NCBI GenBank assembly: GCA_027062365.1 | Contig: JAMOTK010000015.1 | Location: 1-56,334, forward strand | Source of the DNA: Sulfurovum sp. | GTDB taxonomy: Bacteria; Campylobacterota; Campylobacteria; Campylobacterales; Sulfurovaceae | Direction: 5' to 3' | DNA: 56,334 nt | In this document: positions 35,685 to 45,054 of the stretch, piece after piece | How the letters are laid out: the number at the start of each line of letters is the position of its first letter | How positions within the stretch are numbered: position 1 is the stretch's first letter | Notes under the pieces: model-generated | What the model was told of the DNA's origin: nothing | Seen by the model: the letters and a program-made list of their open reading frames with translations, nothing else | Databases searched by the model: none | Program-made: the position numbers and the translations under genes

Positions 35685-36706
35685 AAATAGAAAAAATAAA
35701 AATAACTCAAGAAAAATTTAATATAAATTTAAAGTTTTATTTCTTCTTGAAGTATTTAGTGAAAACAAAATTAACAGATAATCAGTCAAATGAAATTTTA
35801 AAGGCTTGTCTATTAAGTCCAAATATAAATTTTAGAATCACTATTAAAAAAATGACACAATATATTGAAGATAAAATAAAACAAAATTCACCTAAGCAAA
35901 AATTTATACTTGACGTGCTTACTGAAATTCATTCTGATATTGATTTGAAACTTTTTATCTTTAGTCTAAAGCTTTATATAATTAAAGATTTACTTTTACA
36001 AGAAGCTAAGTTAAAAGATTTATTAGATATTTCAAAATTAGAAAACTTAGACCCTTTGTCTTTGGAATATGACAAAATAACAATGTATAGTCCTTATTCA
36101 ACCAGAGTAAATGGAGCTTTATTATCACTTATATTTTTCGATAAATTAAAGAGACAAGAAACAAATTTTATGACAAGTGATACTGATGACTTTATAAAAG
36201 GTTTATCAAAATTAGCAATTGAGTTAAAAGATAAAGGGGTTGAGCCCAATCAAATATTTCTATTAATGTTTAATGAGAGTATGAACCAATCAATTATTAG
36301 TGATAGTGGTTCAAACTATGAAGAGAGGATTTTATCGGTGCTAACTTCTATAGGAATTGATGAGAATAAAATAGAAAAAACACATGATAAAGATGATAGT
36401 TCTACAGAGTTTGATTTTTTCTTTGAATTAAAAACTAAAACGTATGGAATAGGTGCAAAAAGAACTTTAAGAGAAAGATATAAGCAATTTATCAAGACAG
36501 CACAAATGAGTAAAATTGATGTAATGATTGAAATTACTTTAGGTATTGATTTGACAGAAGAAAAAGTAAAAGCGATTAGAAATCATAATGTATTTTTGTT
36601 TGTTGCTGATGAAGTCTATACTTCCAATAAATATTTACAAGATATTGATGGTATTTATTCCTCACAAGACTTGACAATTGAGACGCTAAAAAGTCTCAGT
36701 GTATAA
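35681..36706 (+). CDS. Type II restriction endonuclease, system 1
   Basis: The 341-residue protein begins in ATGA overlap with the methyltransferase stop. Its codon use is visibly more AT-rich than its neighbours. The catalytic region is EFDFFFELKTKTYGIGAKRTLRERYKQF with Asp245 and Lys260; an AKRTLRERYKQF stretch after the core is common in PD-(D/E)XK restriction enzymes such as the EcoRII-like and SinI/AvaII-like groups. The first half is helical with no recognised domain. Recognition site unknown. Confidence 0.8.
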   Translation: MKIEKIKITQEKFNINLKFYFFLKYLVKTKLTDNQSNEILKACLLSPNINFRITIKKMTQYIEDKIKQNSPKQKFILDVLTEIHSDIDLKLFIFSLKLYIIKDLLLQEAKLKDLLDISKLENLDPLSLEYDKITMYSPYSTRVNGALLSLIFFDKLKRQETNFMTSDTDDFIKGLSKLAIELKDKGVEPNQIFLLMFNESMNQSIISDSGSNYEERILSVLTSIGIDENKIEKTHDKDDSSTEFDFFFELKTKTYGIGAKRTLRERYKQFIKTAQMSKIDVMIEITLGIDLTEEKVKAIRNHNVFLFVADEVYTSNKYLQDIDGIYSSQDLTIETLKSLSV

Positions 36707-36727
36707 AAGCATAAAGGAAATACTCTA

Positions 36728-37705
36728 ATGTACCAAAGAGAATTTGACCAGAGACTAAAATACGCTTTGCCTAAGGCAGTGTTATTGTATGGAGAAAATG
36801 ACTATCTTATCGATGATTATATAGATACCTATATCAAACAAACCGATGCCAAAGAGAGTATGTTGAGTCTTTATCATGATGAATGGAATTTTGAACAAGC
36901 CAAGGGCTTTTTATCGCAGACTTCTTTGTTTGGGGGAACCAATCTAATGGTAGTCAAGAGTGATAAGAAGATACCTAAAAAAGAGCTAGATAGCCTTATC
37001 GCTCTAGCCAATAAAAGTACAGATAACTATTTTATCTTTGGCTACGCTGGATTGGCGAAAGATGCAAAAAGTATGCAATCGGCATTTACAGATAAAAAAG
37101 GGGGCATTTGGGTGAGATTTTTTGAGCCTAATATCCGTGATGGTATCGCTATCTTACAACAAAAAGCCCAAGCGATACGCCTAGATATAGACCACTATGC
37201 CCTACAACATCTCATGCTCGTACTCAATAATAATCTAGCCCTTTGTGTCAATGAACTAGATAAACTAGCGATATTAGGCACAAAGATTACAGGCAAAGAT
37301 ATAGATAGGCTTGTCTACTCTACAGCACCTCTAGCTACAGAACAGTTGCTCATAGACCTCTTCAATAAAAAGCCTATCACTGCTACAATTACTAAGCTTT
37401 TAGAGATAGGCGAAGATGAAGCATCACTCTTGCGTTCGACACAATACTTTGTCAATCAAATATTTTTGTTTCATGCTTATATCAAAATCAATGGGCATGT
37501 AGACTCAGCTGCGATATTGGGATACAAACTTCCCAAACAGATAGAAGAACAAAAGGCACAACTGGCTTTACGTGTAAAATCTGCTTCATTGCTTAAAATA
37601 TATGAACATTTATTAGAGAGTGAACTACGTATCAAAAAAGCACCTACGACACAAAAAGAAGTATTGGTATATAGTATGTTGATAAAGTTACAAGGGTATT
37701 TGTAG
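36728..37705 (+). CDS. holA: DNA polymerase III subunit delta
   Basis: The 325-residue clamp-loader subunit opens the sliding clamp. It begins YALPKAVLLYGENDYLIDDYID, the usual HolA start, then SLFGGTNLMVVKSDKKIP, and a helical collar with LNNNLALCVNELDKLAIL. Length is normal. AAGGA precedes the ATG. It normally follows rnr in this class; here it is separated by the restriction-modification pair, with a 22-base gap to the nuclease gene. Confidence 0.88.
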   Translation: MYQREFDQRLKYALPKAVLLYGENDYLIDDYIDTYIKQTDAKESMLSLYHDEWNFEQAKGFLSQTSLFGGTNLMVVKSDKKIPKKELDSLIALANKSTDNYFIFGYAGLAKDAKSMQSAFTDKKGGIWVRFFEPNIRDGIAILQQKAQAIRLDIDHYALQHLMLVLNNNLALCVNELDKLAILGTKITGKDIDRLVYSTAPLATEQLLIDLFNKKPITATITKLLEIGEDEASLLRSTQYFVNQIFLFHAYIKINGHVDSAAILGYKLPKQIEEQKAQLALRVKSASLLKIYEHLLESELRIKKAPTTQKEVLVYSMLIKLQGYL

Positions 37706-37716
37706 TAAATTATATG

Positions 37717-37868
37717 GTAACCATTCAGCATCACTCCAAAAAACCTCTAATTAGAGTATATTTATGTACTTTTTAGCTTAAACAATAAGCTTTTTCTATA
37801 TTAATAGTGACTTTTTATTTAAAATAGATATTAGTTTAAGAAAAAATTGTTGTATGCTGAATGGTTAC
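37717..37868. mobile_element. MITE-like element with 15-bp terminal inverted repeats
   Basis: GTAACCATTCAGCAT (37717-37731) is the exact reverse complement of ATGCTGAATGGTTAC (37854-37868). The 122-base interior is non-coding and AT-rich. TTATATG occurs on both sides (37710-37716 and 37870-37876), a plausible target duplication with one base of slack on the right. It lies 11 bases after the holA stop. No transposase with these ends is in the window. Confidence 0.65.
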
Positions 37869-37884
37869 GTTATATGTAGGGTCA

Positions 37885-37916
37885 AAATATATAGGATAAA
37901 AATATATAGGATAAAA
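37885..37916 (+). repeat. Short tandem direct repeat
   Basis: The 14-15 base unit AAAATATATAGGATA occurs twice in direct succession between the MITE-like element and the terminator. No function is evident. Confidence 0.5.
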
Positions 37917-37939
37917 AAGCGTTTATATCTGTAAATGAC

Positions 37940-37966
37940 TGCACCCACCCTAAAAGGATGGGTGCA
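37940..37966 (-). terminator. Terminator of the sulfide dehydrogenase-like gene
   Basis: TGCACCCA (37940-37947) pairs with TGGGTGCA (37959-37966), with CC/GG pairing inside, 28 bases past the minus-strand stop. Confidence 0.75.
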
Positions 37967-37993
37967 AATAATCATAAAGATTATTGATTGTTA

Positions 37994-39367
37994 CTATGCG
38001 AACATTTCTCTCATTACGCCACCAAACCACTCTCTAGTAGCTTTCGCTGTACCTTCAGAACGGAATTTTCCTTTTCCATCTTTTGGCTTAGGAACACTTC
38101 CTTTACCTTTGAGTACACCAGACTTGTCTGCTGAGAATGTATGTGTTACCATAATAGCTTCTTCAGGTTTACCACCTACCATTGAGAAACATACATTTGC
38201 TGCTTTAGCAGGAAGACCTTTAATCGGATCATTCACTGTACCATTAAGCTGTGCAATGATTTGACCTGTTGCTCTTTGTGCGCCCCAGATAGCAGTTTGA
38301 CCTGATGGTGGGATTTTGTGCGTTACAGCATCACCAATAACATACACACTTGAATCTGTTTTAGATTTAAACGAGTAACCGTCCATTTTAGCATAACCAC
38401 CACCATTATGTTCAATACCTGCCATTGCAATGACTGGTGAACATTTGTTAAGAGGGATAAGGTTACATACTTCATACTTTTCAGTTTTGCTTACACCTTT
38501 TTCATCATCAACATTTGCATATTCAGTATATGTAATTGTTTTTGCTACTGGGTCTACATCAGTGACTTCTGTAAGACCTTTATATTCGATAAGTCCTTCA
38601 TATAAATCAGCCCATGATTCTTTAAATGCTTTTGCTTTTGCAAATTTGCCACCTCTTGTATCAAGAACAACTACTTTGCCTTTGATACCTTCGTTTTTAA
38701 GGTAGTTAGCAATCATCGCTGTTCTCTCATAAGGTGCAGGAGGACATCTAAATTTACCTTTTGCTGGTGGTACAATAAATACTGTTCCATCATCCATATT
38801 TTCGAGTTGTCTTTTAAGTGCGATATGCTCATTACCTGGCATAAGACCTGCTGGACAAGCTGCTGCTACATGAGCAATTTTTTCTTTTGACCATTTTGGG
38901 AATTGTTTTTCGTAATCATACGCAATACCTGGAGAAAGTACAAGAATATCATACGCTACATCACCAGCTGTTGAAGTACTTACAGTTTTAGCTTTTCTAT
39001 CAATAGAAGTTACTTCTGAGTTTACAAAAGTATAACCATATTTTGTAGCTGGTTCATAATAATCACCTACGAACATACTCAAAGACATATCTTTTAGTCC
39101 ACCAAGTAATCCATTTGACAATGGACAAGCCATGTGCATAGATCTTTTTTCAATAACAGTTACTTCAATACTTTTGTCTGATTTTCTAAGTGCCTTAGCC
39201 ATTGTAAGACCACCGAAACCTGCTCCAACGATTACTACTGATTTACCACCAGCTTTTTTTGCTACTTCTTTTGCTTTTGCCTCACTTGCTACTGCGATGC
39301 TTGGCATTGCTGCTGCTGCCGCTGCTACACCAGCAAGTTTAAATGTATCTCTTCTATTCATTGCCAT
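37994..39367 (-). CDS. Flavocytochrome c sulfide dehydrogenase-like flavoprotein
   Basis: The 457-residue FAD enzyme has a Tat signal (NRRDTFKLAG followed by an Ala-rich stretch) and is periplasmic. It shows the Rossmann motif VVIVGAGFGGLTMAKAL, Cys81 in MACPLSNG, Cys171 in AACPAG, a conserved FRCPPAPYERT (Cys208) and YVIGDA near the C-terminus. This is the FccB/SoxF group, which oxidises sulfide and passes electrons to a c-type cytochrome; no cytochrome gene is adjacent. AGGAG precedes the ATG at 39367. A Rieske gene lies upstream with a hairpin between, so they are probably separate transcripts. Confidence 0.8.
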   Translation of the reverse strand: MAMNRRDTFKLAGVAAAAAAMPSIAVASEAKAKEVAKKAGGKSVVIVGAGFGGLTMAKALRKSDKSIEVTVIEKRSMHMACPLSNGLLGGLKDMSLSMFVGDYYEPATKYGYTFVNSEVTSIDRKAKTVSTSTAGDVAYDILVLSPGIAYDYEKQFPKWSKEKIAHVAAACPAGLMPGNEHIALKRQLENMDDGTVFIVPPAKGKFRCPPAPYERTAMIANYLKNEGIKGKVVVLDTRGGKFAKAKAFKESWADLYEGLIEYKGLTEVTDVDPVAKTITYTEYANVDDEKGVSKTEKYEVCNLIPLNKCSPVIAMAGIEHNGGGYAKMDGYSFKSKTDSSVYVIGDAVTHKIPPSGQTAIWGAQRATGQIIAQLNGTVNDPIKGLPAKAANVCFSMVGGKPEEAIMVTHTFSADKSGVLKGKGSVPKPKDGKGKFRSEGTAKATREWFGGVMREMFA

Positions 39368-39541
39368 AATATCTCCTGTTTAAGATTATTTAATTTCTTT
39401 ACATCATATAAAGTAATCATAGTATGACTAATTTTTAAGTATTTTTAACTATTTAGTTGACTATTTGAAGAGGTTTTTAATAAGTGTAGCGAAAAGACAC
39501 AAAGAAGTTTTATGAAGTTTTGGATAGGTTATAATTAGTAT

Positions 39542-39566
39542 AATGAGTGATAAAGTATCACCCATT
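39542..39566 (-). terminator. Terminator of the Rieske gene
   Basis: AATGAGTGAT (39542-39551) pairs with ATCACCCATT (39557-39566) around AAAGT, with one mismatch, 9 bases past the minus-strand stop. Confidence 0.65.
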
Positions 39567-39575
39567 ATGCCTTGT

Positions 39576-40301
39576 TTATGCCTGAATAAGTTGGGCTGTA
39601 AAGTTTTTGAGTTCTTGTACTTTTGCTTCTGTTTTCATTAGTTTCTTAGCACCTTTTCTTCCAAATTCTTTTTTAAGGTCTTTTTTGAATGCCGAAAAGA
39701 AGTCTTCAAATTTATCTGGACCTAGTACTGCTACAGCCCAGATAGTATCATCTGCATCTACTTCAAGGATAATTTGTGCTAGTCCTTGATTGGCTGGACC
39801 ACCTAGTACTTTGCCTCCTTGCTTTGCATCATACGCGGCAAGGTGTGAAGAACATACAAAAATACCTGCATGTTCATACGCGAGTGTCTTACCTGTAGAA
39901 GGTACATATTGGAACATTGCCATATCTTTTTTAGGATAAGTCATTTGATGCGCACAAATCGCAGAATATGCCACGATAGTACCTTTAGAACCTACACCAC
40001 CTTTACAAAGATATTTTGTACCATCTTCTGCTACTAATTCTACATCGGAAGTTGCTGCTTCTTTTAGATTAACCATAATAGCAGGTGTACCTGCATAAGG
40101 GTACGAAAATATATAATTTTCTTCTTCTACCAATGCTGAAGCTTTGAGAGGATTTCCTTCGGCATCTTTAAGTTGTACTTTTTCATATGTTTTAAAAAGT
40201 GTACCATCTTCTGCATGAAGTTTTTGTGTAATGAGAGAGGGAGCAATAGCCACTGCCATAGCTGATGTCGCTGATAATTGTAAGAAGTTTCTTCTTTCCA
40301 T
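39576..40301 (-). CDS. Tat-exported Rieske [2Fe-2S] protein
   Basis: The 241-residue protein has a Tat signal (MERRNFLQLSATSAMAVAIA). The cluster motifs are ICAHQMTYPKK (Cys-x-His) and FVCSSHLAAYDAKQGG (Cys-x-x-His), with a proline-free loop GGPANQGLAQ after the second. It has an unusual basic C-terminal helix of about 40 residues. It may hand electrons to a periplasmic oxidoreductase, perhaps the sulfide dehydrogenase-like protein downstream; it is not in a petABC cluster. Confidence 0.8.
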   Translation of the reverse strand: MERRNFLQLSATSAMAVAIAPSLITQKLHAEDGTLFKTYEKVQLKDAEGNPLKASALVEEENYIFSYPYAGTPAIMVNLKEAATSDVELVAEDGTKYLCKGGVGSKGTIVAYSAICAHQMTYPKKDMAMFQYVPSTGKTLAYEHAGIFVCSSHLAAYDAKQGGKVLGGPANQGLAQIILEVDADDTIWAVAVLGPDKFEDFFSAFKKDLKKEFGRKGAKKLMKTEAKVQELKNFTAQLIQA

Positions 40302-40473
40302 AAATTAAATCCTTATTTAGTAAATTAAGTTATTTGAATACTACAAAATAATTGATTAATGTCAAGAGTTTTATACAAAAAAATATGAAATTACTTTTAT
40401 AATGTGCGATTAAGAGTCATTATAGTAATATAACGCTTCCAAAATTCTTGCTCATTTTTGGACGATTGTATTT

Positions 40474-40479
40474 TATAAT
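40474..40479 (+). promoter_or_regulatory. -10 box of rpsF-ssb
   Basis: TATAAT, 35 bases before the rpsF ATG, behind a T-rich tract. A second TATAAT at 40398-40403 could be an additional start. AAAAGGA precedes the ATG. Confidence 0.55.
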
Positions 40480-40514
40480 TGCAGTAATGGGCTATTAAAC
40501 CAAAAGGAAACAAT

Positions 40515-40958
40515 ATGACATGTTATGAAACATTATTTGTAGTAAAACCTACATTGACAGACGAAGAGACGGTAGCACAGATTGAAAAAGTAAAAGCTAT
40601 TCTTGCTAAAGAAGGTGCTGAACTACTAGCAACTGATGATATGGGTATGAGAAAACTAGCGTATCCAGTAGAAAAAAATGCAAGAGGTTACTATACTGTT
40701 CTTTTCTATAAAGGTGAAGGTACAGTGATTACTGAGCTTGAAAGAAATCTTAAAATAAATGAAGATGTAATTAAATTCTTAACAGTTAAATATGTTAAAA
40801 ATAAAGAACTTATACAATTTAATAAACTTGTAGAATCTGCAATCAAAAAATCTACTCCTGTAGTAGAAGAAGCTCCTGTAGTAGAAGAAACACCTGTAGA
40901 AGTAGCTGTAGAAACAGAAGCACCTGTCGTAGCAGAAGCTGAAACAACAGAAGCATAA
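40515..40958 (+). CDS. rpsF: 30S ribosomal protein S6 with acidic tail
   Basis: The first 100 residues are a normal S6 (CYETLFVVKPTLTDEETVAQIEK, GMRKLAYPVEKNARGYY, LERNLKINEDVIKFLTVKY). A further 35-40 residues form a Val-Glu-Ala-Pro repeat tail (VVEEAPVVEETPVEVAVETE). E. coli S6 also has an acidic tail, extended there by added glutamates. It is followed by ssb after 27 bases. Confidence 0.93.
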   Translation: MTCYETLFVVKPTLTDEETVAQIEKVKAILAKEGAELLATDDMGMRKLAYPVEKNARGYYTVLFYKGEGTVITELERNLKINEDVIKFLTVKYVKNKELIQFNKLVESAIKKSTPVVEEAPVVEETPVEVAVETEAPVVAEAETTEA

Positions 40959-40985
40959 TTAAAAATATTTGATAAGGAGTCACCT

Positions 40986-41537
40986 TTGTACAATAAGATA
41001 ATTTTAGCAGGAAACCTAACTAGAGATATAGAGATTAGATATGCACAAAGTGGTACAGCTATTGGTAATACTGCCATTGCAACATCACGTAAATTTAAAT
41101 CTCAAACAGGTGAACAAAAAGAAGAAGTTCTTTTTGTTGATATTACCTTCTTTGGTAGAACGGCTGAAATTGCCAATCAATATTTACGCAAAGGGTCTAA
41201 AGTACTGGTCGATGGTAGGCTAAAGCTTGACCAATGGACAGCACAAGATGGTAGCAAAAGAAGCAAGCACAGTGTCACAGTAGAAAGCCTTCAAATGCTA
41301 GGAAGCAAAGACGAATCATCACCAATGGGTGGCAATGGCTATGCTCAACAAGGTGGGAATACGTATGATACCCCTCCACAAAATAACCAAAACCAACATG
41401 CACAAAATAGTTACGCAGCACCTCAACAAAATAACTATCAGCAAAACCAAGCTCCGTCGCAATCTGCTCCATCAGCACCAACACCTCCAGCAAATATCCC
41501 AGAGATTGATATAGATGAGGAAGAAATACCTTTTTAA
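40986..41537 (+). CDS. ssb: Single-stranded DNA-binding protein
   Basis: The 183-residue protein has an OB-fold N-domain (NKIILAGNLTRDIEIRY, FVDITFFGRTAEIANQYLRKGS, VDGRLKLDQW), a Gln/Asn/Pro-rich linker and the partner-binding tip DEEEIPF. The start is a TTG at 40986 with AAGGAG 6 bases before it; no ATG is available. In many bacteria rpsR follows ssb; here a terminator and DUF502 gene follow. Confidence 0.94.
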   Translation: MYNKIILAGNLTRDIEIRYAQSGTAIGNTAIATSRKFKSQTGEQKEEVLFVDITFFGRTAEIANQYLRKGSKVLVDGRLKLDQWTAQDGSKRSKHSVTVESLQMLGSKDESSPMGGNGYAQQGGNTYDTPPQNNQNQHAQNSYAAPQQNNYQQNQAPSQSAPSAPTPPANIPEIDIDEEEIPF

Positions 41538-41551
41538 CCCTCTTTCTTTCC

Positions 41552-41580
41552 AACCCTCTGTATCAATATATACAGAGGTT
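41552..41580 (+). terminator. Terminator of rpsF-ssb
   Basis: AACCCTCTGTAT pairs with ATATACAGAGGTT with one bulged base, followed by GCTTTAT, 15 bases after the ssb stop. Confidence 0.75.
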
Positions 41581-41635
41581 GCTTTATAAAACAAAGCTTC
41601 TTTCTCTCTATCCCATAATTTATTAAGGCATTCAA

Positions 41636-42286
41636 ATGAAAACACATATCCTAAAACATTTTACATACACCATCTTTCAAGGTCTTTTTTGGCTTTTGCC
41701 TATTATGGGGATACTTATTGTGTTGTCATGGCTCTATAGTAAAATTACCAAAATGGTAGATTGGGTCTTTGACATTACGGGATTTTCGCCTGAAAGTCAT
41801 CTTTTTTTATGGGGGATAGGGGTTATTTTTATTTTTGTGATTATCCTCTATCTAGTGGGATGGATAGTCAAAACACGATTCGCTGATATGTTTGAGTATC
41901 TTTTTTGTAAAATACCAGGATACAGTACCCTCAAAGGACTTGTAGGTATTTTTAATTCTTCTAAAGATGGGGAAAACACCGTCTTAGTCGTAGCCATCAA
42001 AGGCTTTGCAAATGAGGGCTACAATATAGGACTTATGTATTCACAAAAAGAGAGTATCATCAAAGACCATTACACTGTAACTCTTTCGATGTCCCCTATC
42101 CCCAATGGTGGATTTATGTTTGAAGTGCATAAACAAAATATATCCATCATTAAAGACGCAACCTTTGACAATAATTTACAATATTTACTCTCTATGGGTG
42201 TACGAAGCTTTACAGAAATTTTAAAAAAAGACCCTATTGCTTTTGATGCCTTACCTACCTTTGAAGAGTGGTTGAGTGAGTCATAA
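41636..42286 (+). CDS. DUF502 family membrane protein
   Basis: The 216-residue protein has two N-terminal membrane helices (about 10-32 and 55-80) and a soluble domain containing IPGYSTLKGLVGIFNSSKD and FMFEVHKQNISIIKDATFDNNLQYLLSMG, the layout of DUF502. The function of the family is not established. AAGG lies before the ATG. It converges on addA. Confidence 0.75.
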   Translation: MKTHILKHFTYTIFQGLFWLLPIMGILIVLSWLYSKITKMVDWVFDITGFSPESHLFLWGIGVIFIFVIILYLVGWIVKTRFADMFEYLFCKIPGYSTLKGLVGIFNSSKDGENTVLVVAIKGFANEGYNIGLMYSQKESIIKDHYTVTLSMSPIPNGGFMFEVHKQNISIIKDATFDNNLQYLLSMGVRSFTEILKKDPIAFDALPTFEEWLSES

Positions 42287-42312
42287 GTCGCTATGAGTCA
42301 AAGGGATATGTA

Positions 42313-45054
42313 TCAAACCCCCACTATCTTCACCTCACCTTCTAATAAATAGACAATAAAGCCCTCCGTGCGTTTGCCTGTGATATTGGCTATGGCTTTC
42401 TTGTAGTAGCCTACTTGGTATTGGTGTTTTATGGCGTATTTTTGGGAACTTTTGTAGTCTATAACGATACAGTGGTCTTTGTATTCTAAAAGAAGGTCTA
42501 TTTGTTTGAGTTCCCCTTCATAAGATAAAGATTGTTCTTTACGTATAGTACTATCCAACAATAAAGTATGAAAAGTAGGATTTTCTAAGAGTATTTTAAT
42601 ACGATTTTCTATCTGCTGTAGTTGGCTAGGGCTTAGCTGTTGTCCATATCTATTGCCAAGGGCTGTCATCGATAAGTCTAGGCTCTCTAAATCAAAAGCA
42701 CCCAACATTTCTAAGCCATAGTGCAAGGCTGTACCAAAGAGTATCGCTTCATAGTCTTTCTCTTCTTCCTCTATTGTTTTATTGCTCTCTTGTACACCAT
42801 AGTTAGAAAGTATGATTTTGGGTTCTTCTTTTGGGACTAAAGGAGCTTCTTGTGTGAAGCTTTTGTCTTCTATCTTGCCTAGGCTCATCACTTCCATCCC
42901 AAGTGTATCAAAGATAGAAGCTTTAGGCTTACGGATGACTATCATCCCTTCTATCGCTCGTGTCAGTGCCACATAGAGTACATTCATGGCATCTTTATCT
43001 AAGGAGACTTTACGTTTTAACATTATCTCAGCATAAAGGGGGTCAAAGTTTTCTCGTCCACCCGTACGGTAGAGGATTTTTTCTATACGAAGTTGCTCAT
43101 TATAATGGTATACCAATGCTGTTTTATCAGGGTTTTTGCCTGTGAGCTTGTCCAATAGGATGACATAGGCAAACTCCAAACCTTTAGAGCCATGAATGGT
43201 CATGATTTTAGCACCGTGTATGCTGTTGGAAGCTACAGAGATACTAGAGGTATCAAACTCTTCTATAAAAGTCGGTATATCTGTAAACTGTGAGGCAAAT
43301 TCTAAGAGTTTGAGGATATTTAAATCTTCATCAAAATAGCCAAACTCTCGTACGAGTCTATCAACCACCTGCAAAGGAGACATAAACACAGAAAACCACG
43401 TCAAATCTACATCACTCAAGCCTTTAGCAACTTTAAGAAGCAAGGCTTGTGCATCTATCTTCTCTCCATAAAAAAGATACGATACCATCCTCATCAAAGA
43501 GGCTATACGTGGCATATTTTTGAGAGAAGATGATGTTTTGAGTAAGGTATCTATGCCCTCATGTTGACAGGCTTCTTGTAGGGTCTGTCCATCTTTGTTG
43601 GTGCTAACTAAAAAGGCTATGTCATCGACATGGACACCCAAATCTAAAAGTCTTTTAGCTTGGTTTACGGCTTCATCTATGAGTTCTTCTGACTCTACAA
43701 CTGCTACATAGCCTTCTATCTCATTGCCCTTATCATCTTTTAAGCCATGTGCTTTTTGAGGTACATAGCCTTGCATAGCAGGTTCAAACCATCTGTTGAC
43801 CTGCTCTACCACAGACTTCGAGCTTCGGTAATTGGTATCCATCTGTTCTATCTTGACACCATAGTTTTGGGCTACTTTATCAAAAAGCTCTTCCACCCCA
43901 CCACGGAAACGGTACAACGACTGCTTGGTATCGCCTACATAAAAAAAAGATTTAAACTCACTCTGCCCTACCCCTGCAACTATCTCATCAATAAGAGGCT
44001 GTAGAAGTAAAAACTGTAAGGTAGAAGTATCTTGAAACTCATCCAAAAGTATGTGTTTAAATTTTGCATCTATCTTAAAATACAAAAACTCTTTACTCAC
44101 ACTCTCATGAAGTAAACGATAGCTAAAATACGTCAAATCATCAAAAGAGAGTACCCCTGATGTTTTGGCATTGCTAATGTTGGCATTACGATAATAGTCA
44201 TAGATTTTAAAAAGACTCTCCAACACGATGGATTCTCTTATATTCGCCCATAGAGATAACGCCTCTTTAAGAGCCATATATATCGCTTCACTCTCTTCAT
44301 TGGCTACTTTTTTATACCAGCTATGTTCTCCTAATGTCTCTTTTGCAAATAAGTTTTTACCAAAGAGTTCTTTGGTATTTTTGGTTTCAAACTGTTTGAT
44401 ACATCGTGGGGTTGCTGCAGCATTTTTGAGTGCTGTTATCATCGCTACACGTAACTCTTCACATCTATCTACTTGTTGACTCAAAGAGACAGTAGGAGGG
44501 TCTAGTTTGGGTAACAAAGGGTCAACTTTATAAAAATTTTGCATCAGGTCAAAGATTTTGTTAAATCGTTTGTCTTCTATATCCATCGCTAACTTCACGA
44601 GCCTAGAGAGTAACCCTTGGGATTGTACCTCTTCTAAAAAGTGCATTTCTAAGTCTTCATGTCCTTGTTCTTTGGTCACAAAATCAGGCTCTAAGCCCAA
44701 CGCCAAAGAAGTAGAACGCAAGATAGTAGAAAAGAAGCTATCAAGTGTCACGATATACGCAGAAGAAGCCAAAAATCGCCCCAATACCTCTGGCTGTTTA
44801 GCAAAAAGTTCTTCATGACTAAAGCCTGTTTGTATCACAATAGCATCTAAAAAAGCTTCATTGTCTCCCAAGTTTTTTAAAGAAGATAACACTCTTTGTC
44901 TCATCTCAGCAGCGGCCTTGTTGGTAAAAGTAGCAGCCAATATACTAGAAGGTGCTTCTCCCATAAAAAGAAGCGATATATATCGCACCGACAAAGCAAA
45001 GGTCTTCCCTGACCCAGCTGATGCTGAGTAGGCTAAAAAAGGTTTAAATTGCAT
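42313..45054 (-). CDS. addA: RecB/AddA-like helicase-nuclease
   Basis: The 913-residue UvrD-family helicase has Walker A SASAGSGKTFAL (residues 10-18), LLDEFQDTS (Walker B), GDTKQSLYRFRGG, TIHGSKGLEFAYVI and LYVALTRA, then a C-terminal RecB-type nuclease with CIVIDYKSS and QVGYYKKAI. It processes double-strand breaks for recombination with an AddB partner not in the window. It overlaps the upstream dioxygenase-like gene by 11 bases. Confidence 0.82.
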   Translation of the reverse strand: MQFKPFLAYSASAGSGKTFALSVRYISLLFMGEAPSSILAATFTNKAAAEMRQRVLSSLKNLGDNEAFLDAIVIQTGFSHEELFAKQPEVLGRFLASSAYIVTLDSFFSTILRSTSLALGLEPDFVTKEQGHEDLEMHFLEEVQSQGLLSRLVKLAMDIEDKRFNKIFDLMQNFYKVDPLLPKLDPPTVSLSQQVDRCEELRVAMITALKNAAATPRCIKQFETKNTKELFGKNLFAKETLGEHSWYKKVANEESEAIYMALKEALSLWANIRESIVLESLFKIYDYYRNANISNAKTSGVLSFDDLTYFSYRLLHESVSKEFLYFKIDAKFKHILLDEFQDTSTLQFLLLQPLIDEIVAGVGQSEFKSFFYVGDTKQSLYRFRGGVEELFDKVAQNYGVKIEQMDTNYRSSKSVVEQVNRWFEPAMQGYVPQKAHGLKDDKGNEIEGYVAVVESEELIDEAVNQAKRLLDLGVHVDDIAFLVSTNKDGQTLQEACQHEGIDTLLKTSSSLKNMPRIASLMRMVSYLFYGEKIDAQALLLKVAKGLSDVDLTWFSVFMSPLQVVDRLVREFGYFDEDLNILKLLEFASQFTDIPTFIEEFDTSSISVASNSIHGAKIMTIHGSKGLEFAYVILLDKLTGKNPDKTALVYHYNEQLRIEKILYRTGGRENFDPLYAEIMLKRKVSLDKDAMNVLYVALTRAIEGMIVIRKPKASIFDTLGMEVMSLGKIEDKSFTQEAPLVPKEEPKIILSNYGVQESNKTIEEEEKDYEAILFGTALHYGLEMLGAFDLESLDLSMTALGNRYGQQLSPSQLQQIENRIKILLENPTFHTLLLDSTIRKEQSLSYEGELKQIDLLLEYKDHCIVIDYKSSQKYAIKHQYQVGYYKKAIANITGKRTEGFIVYLLEGEVKIVGV

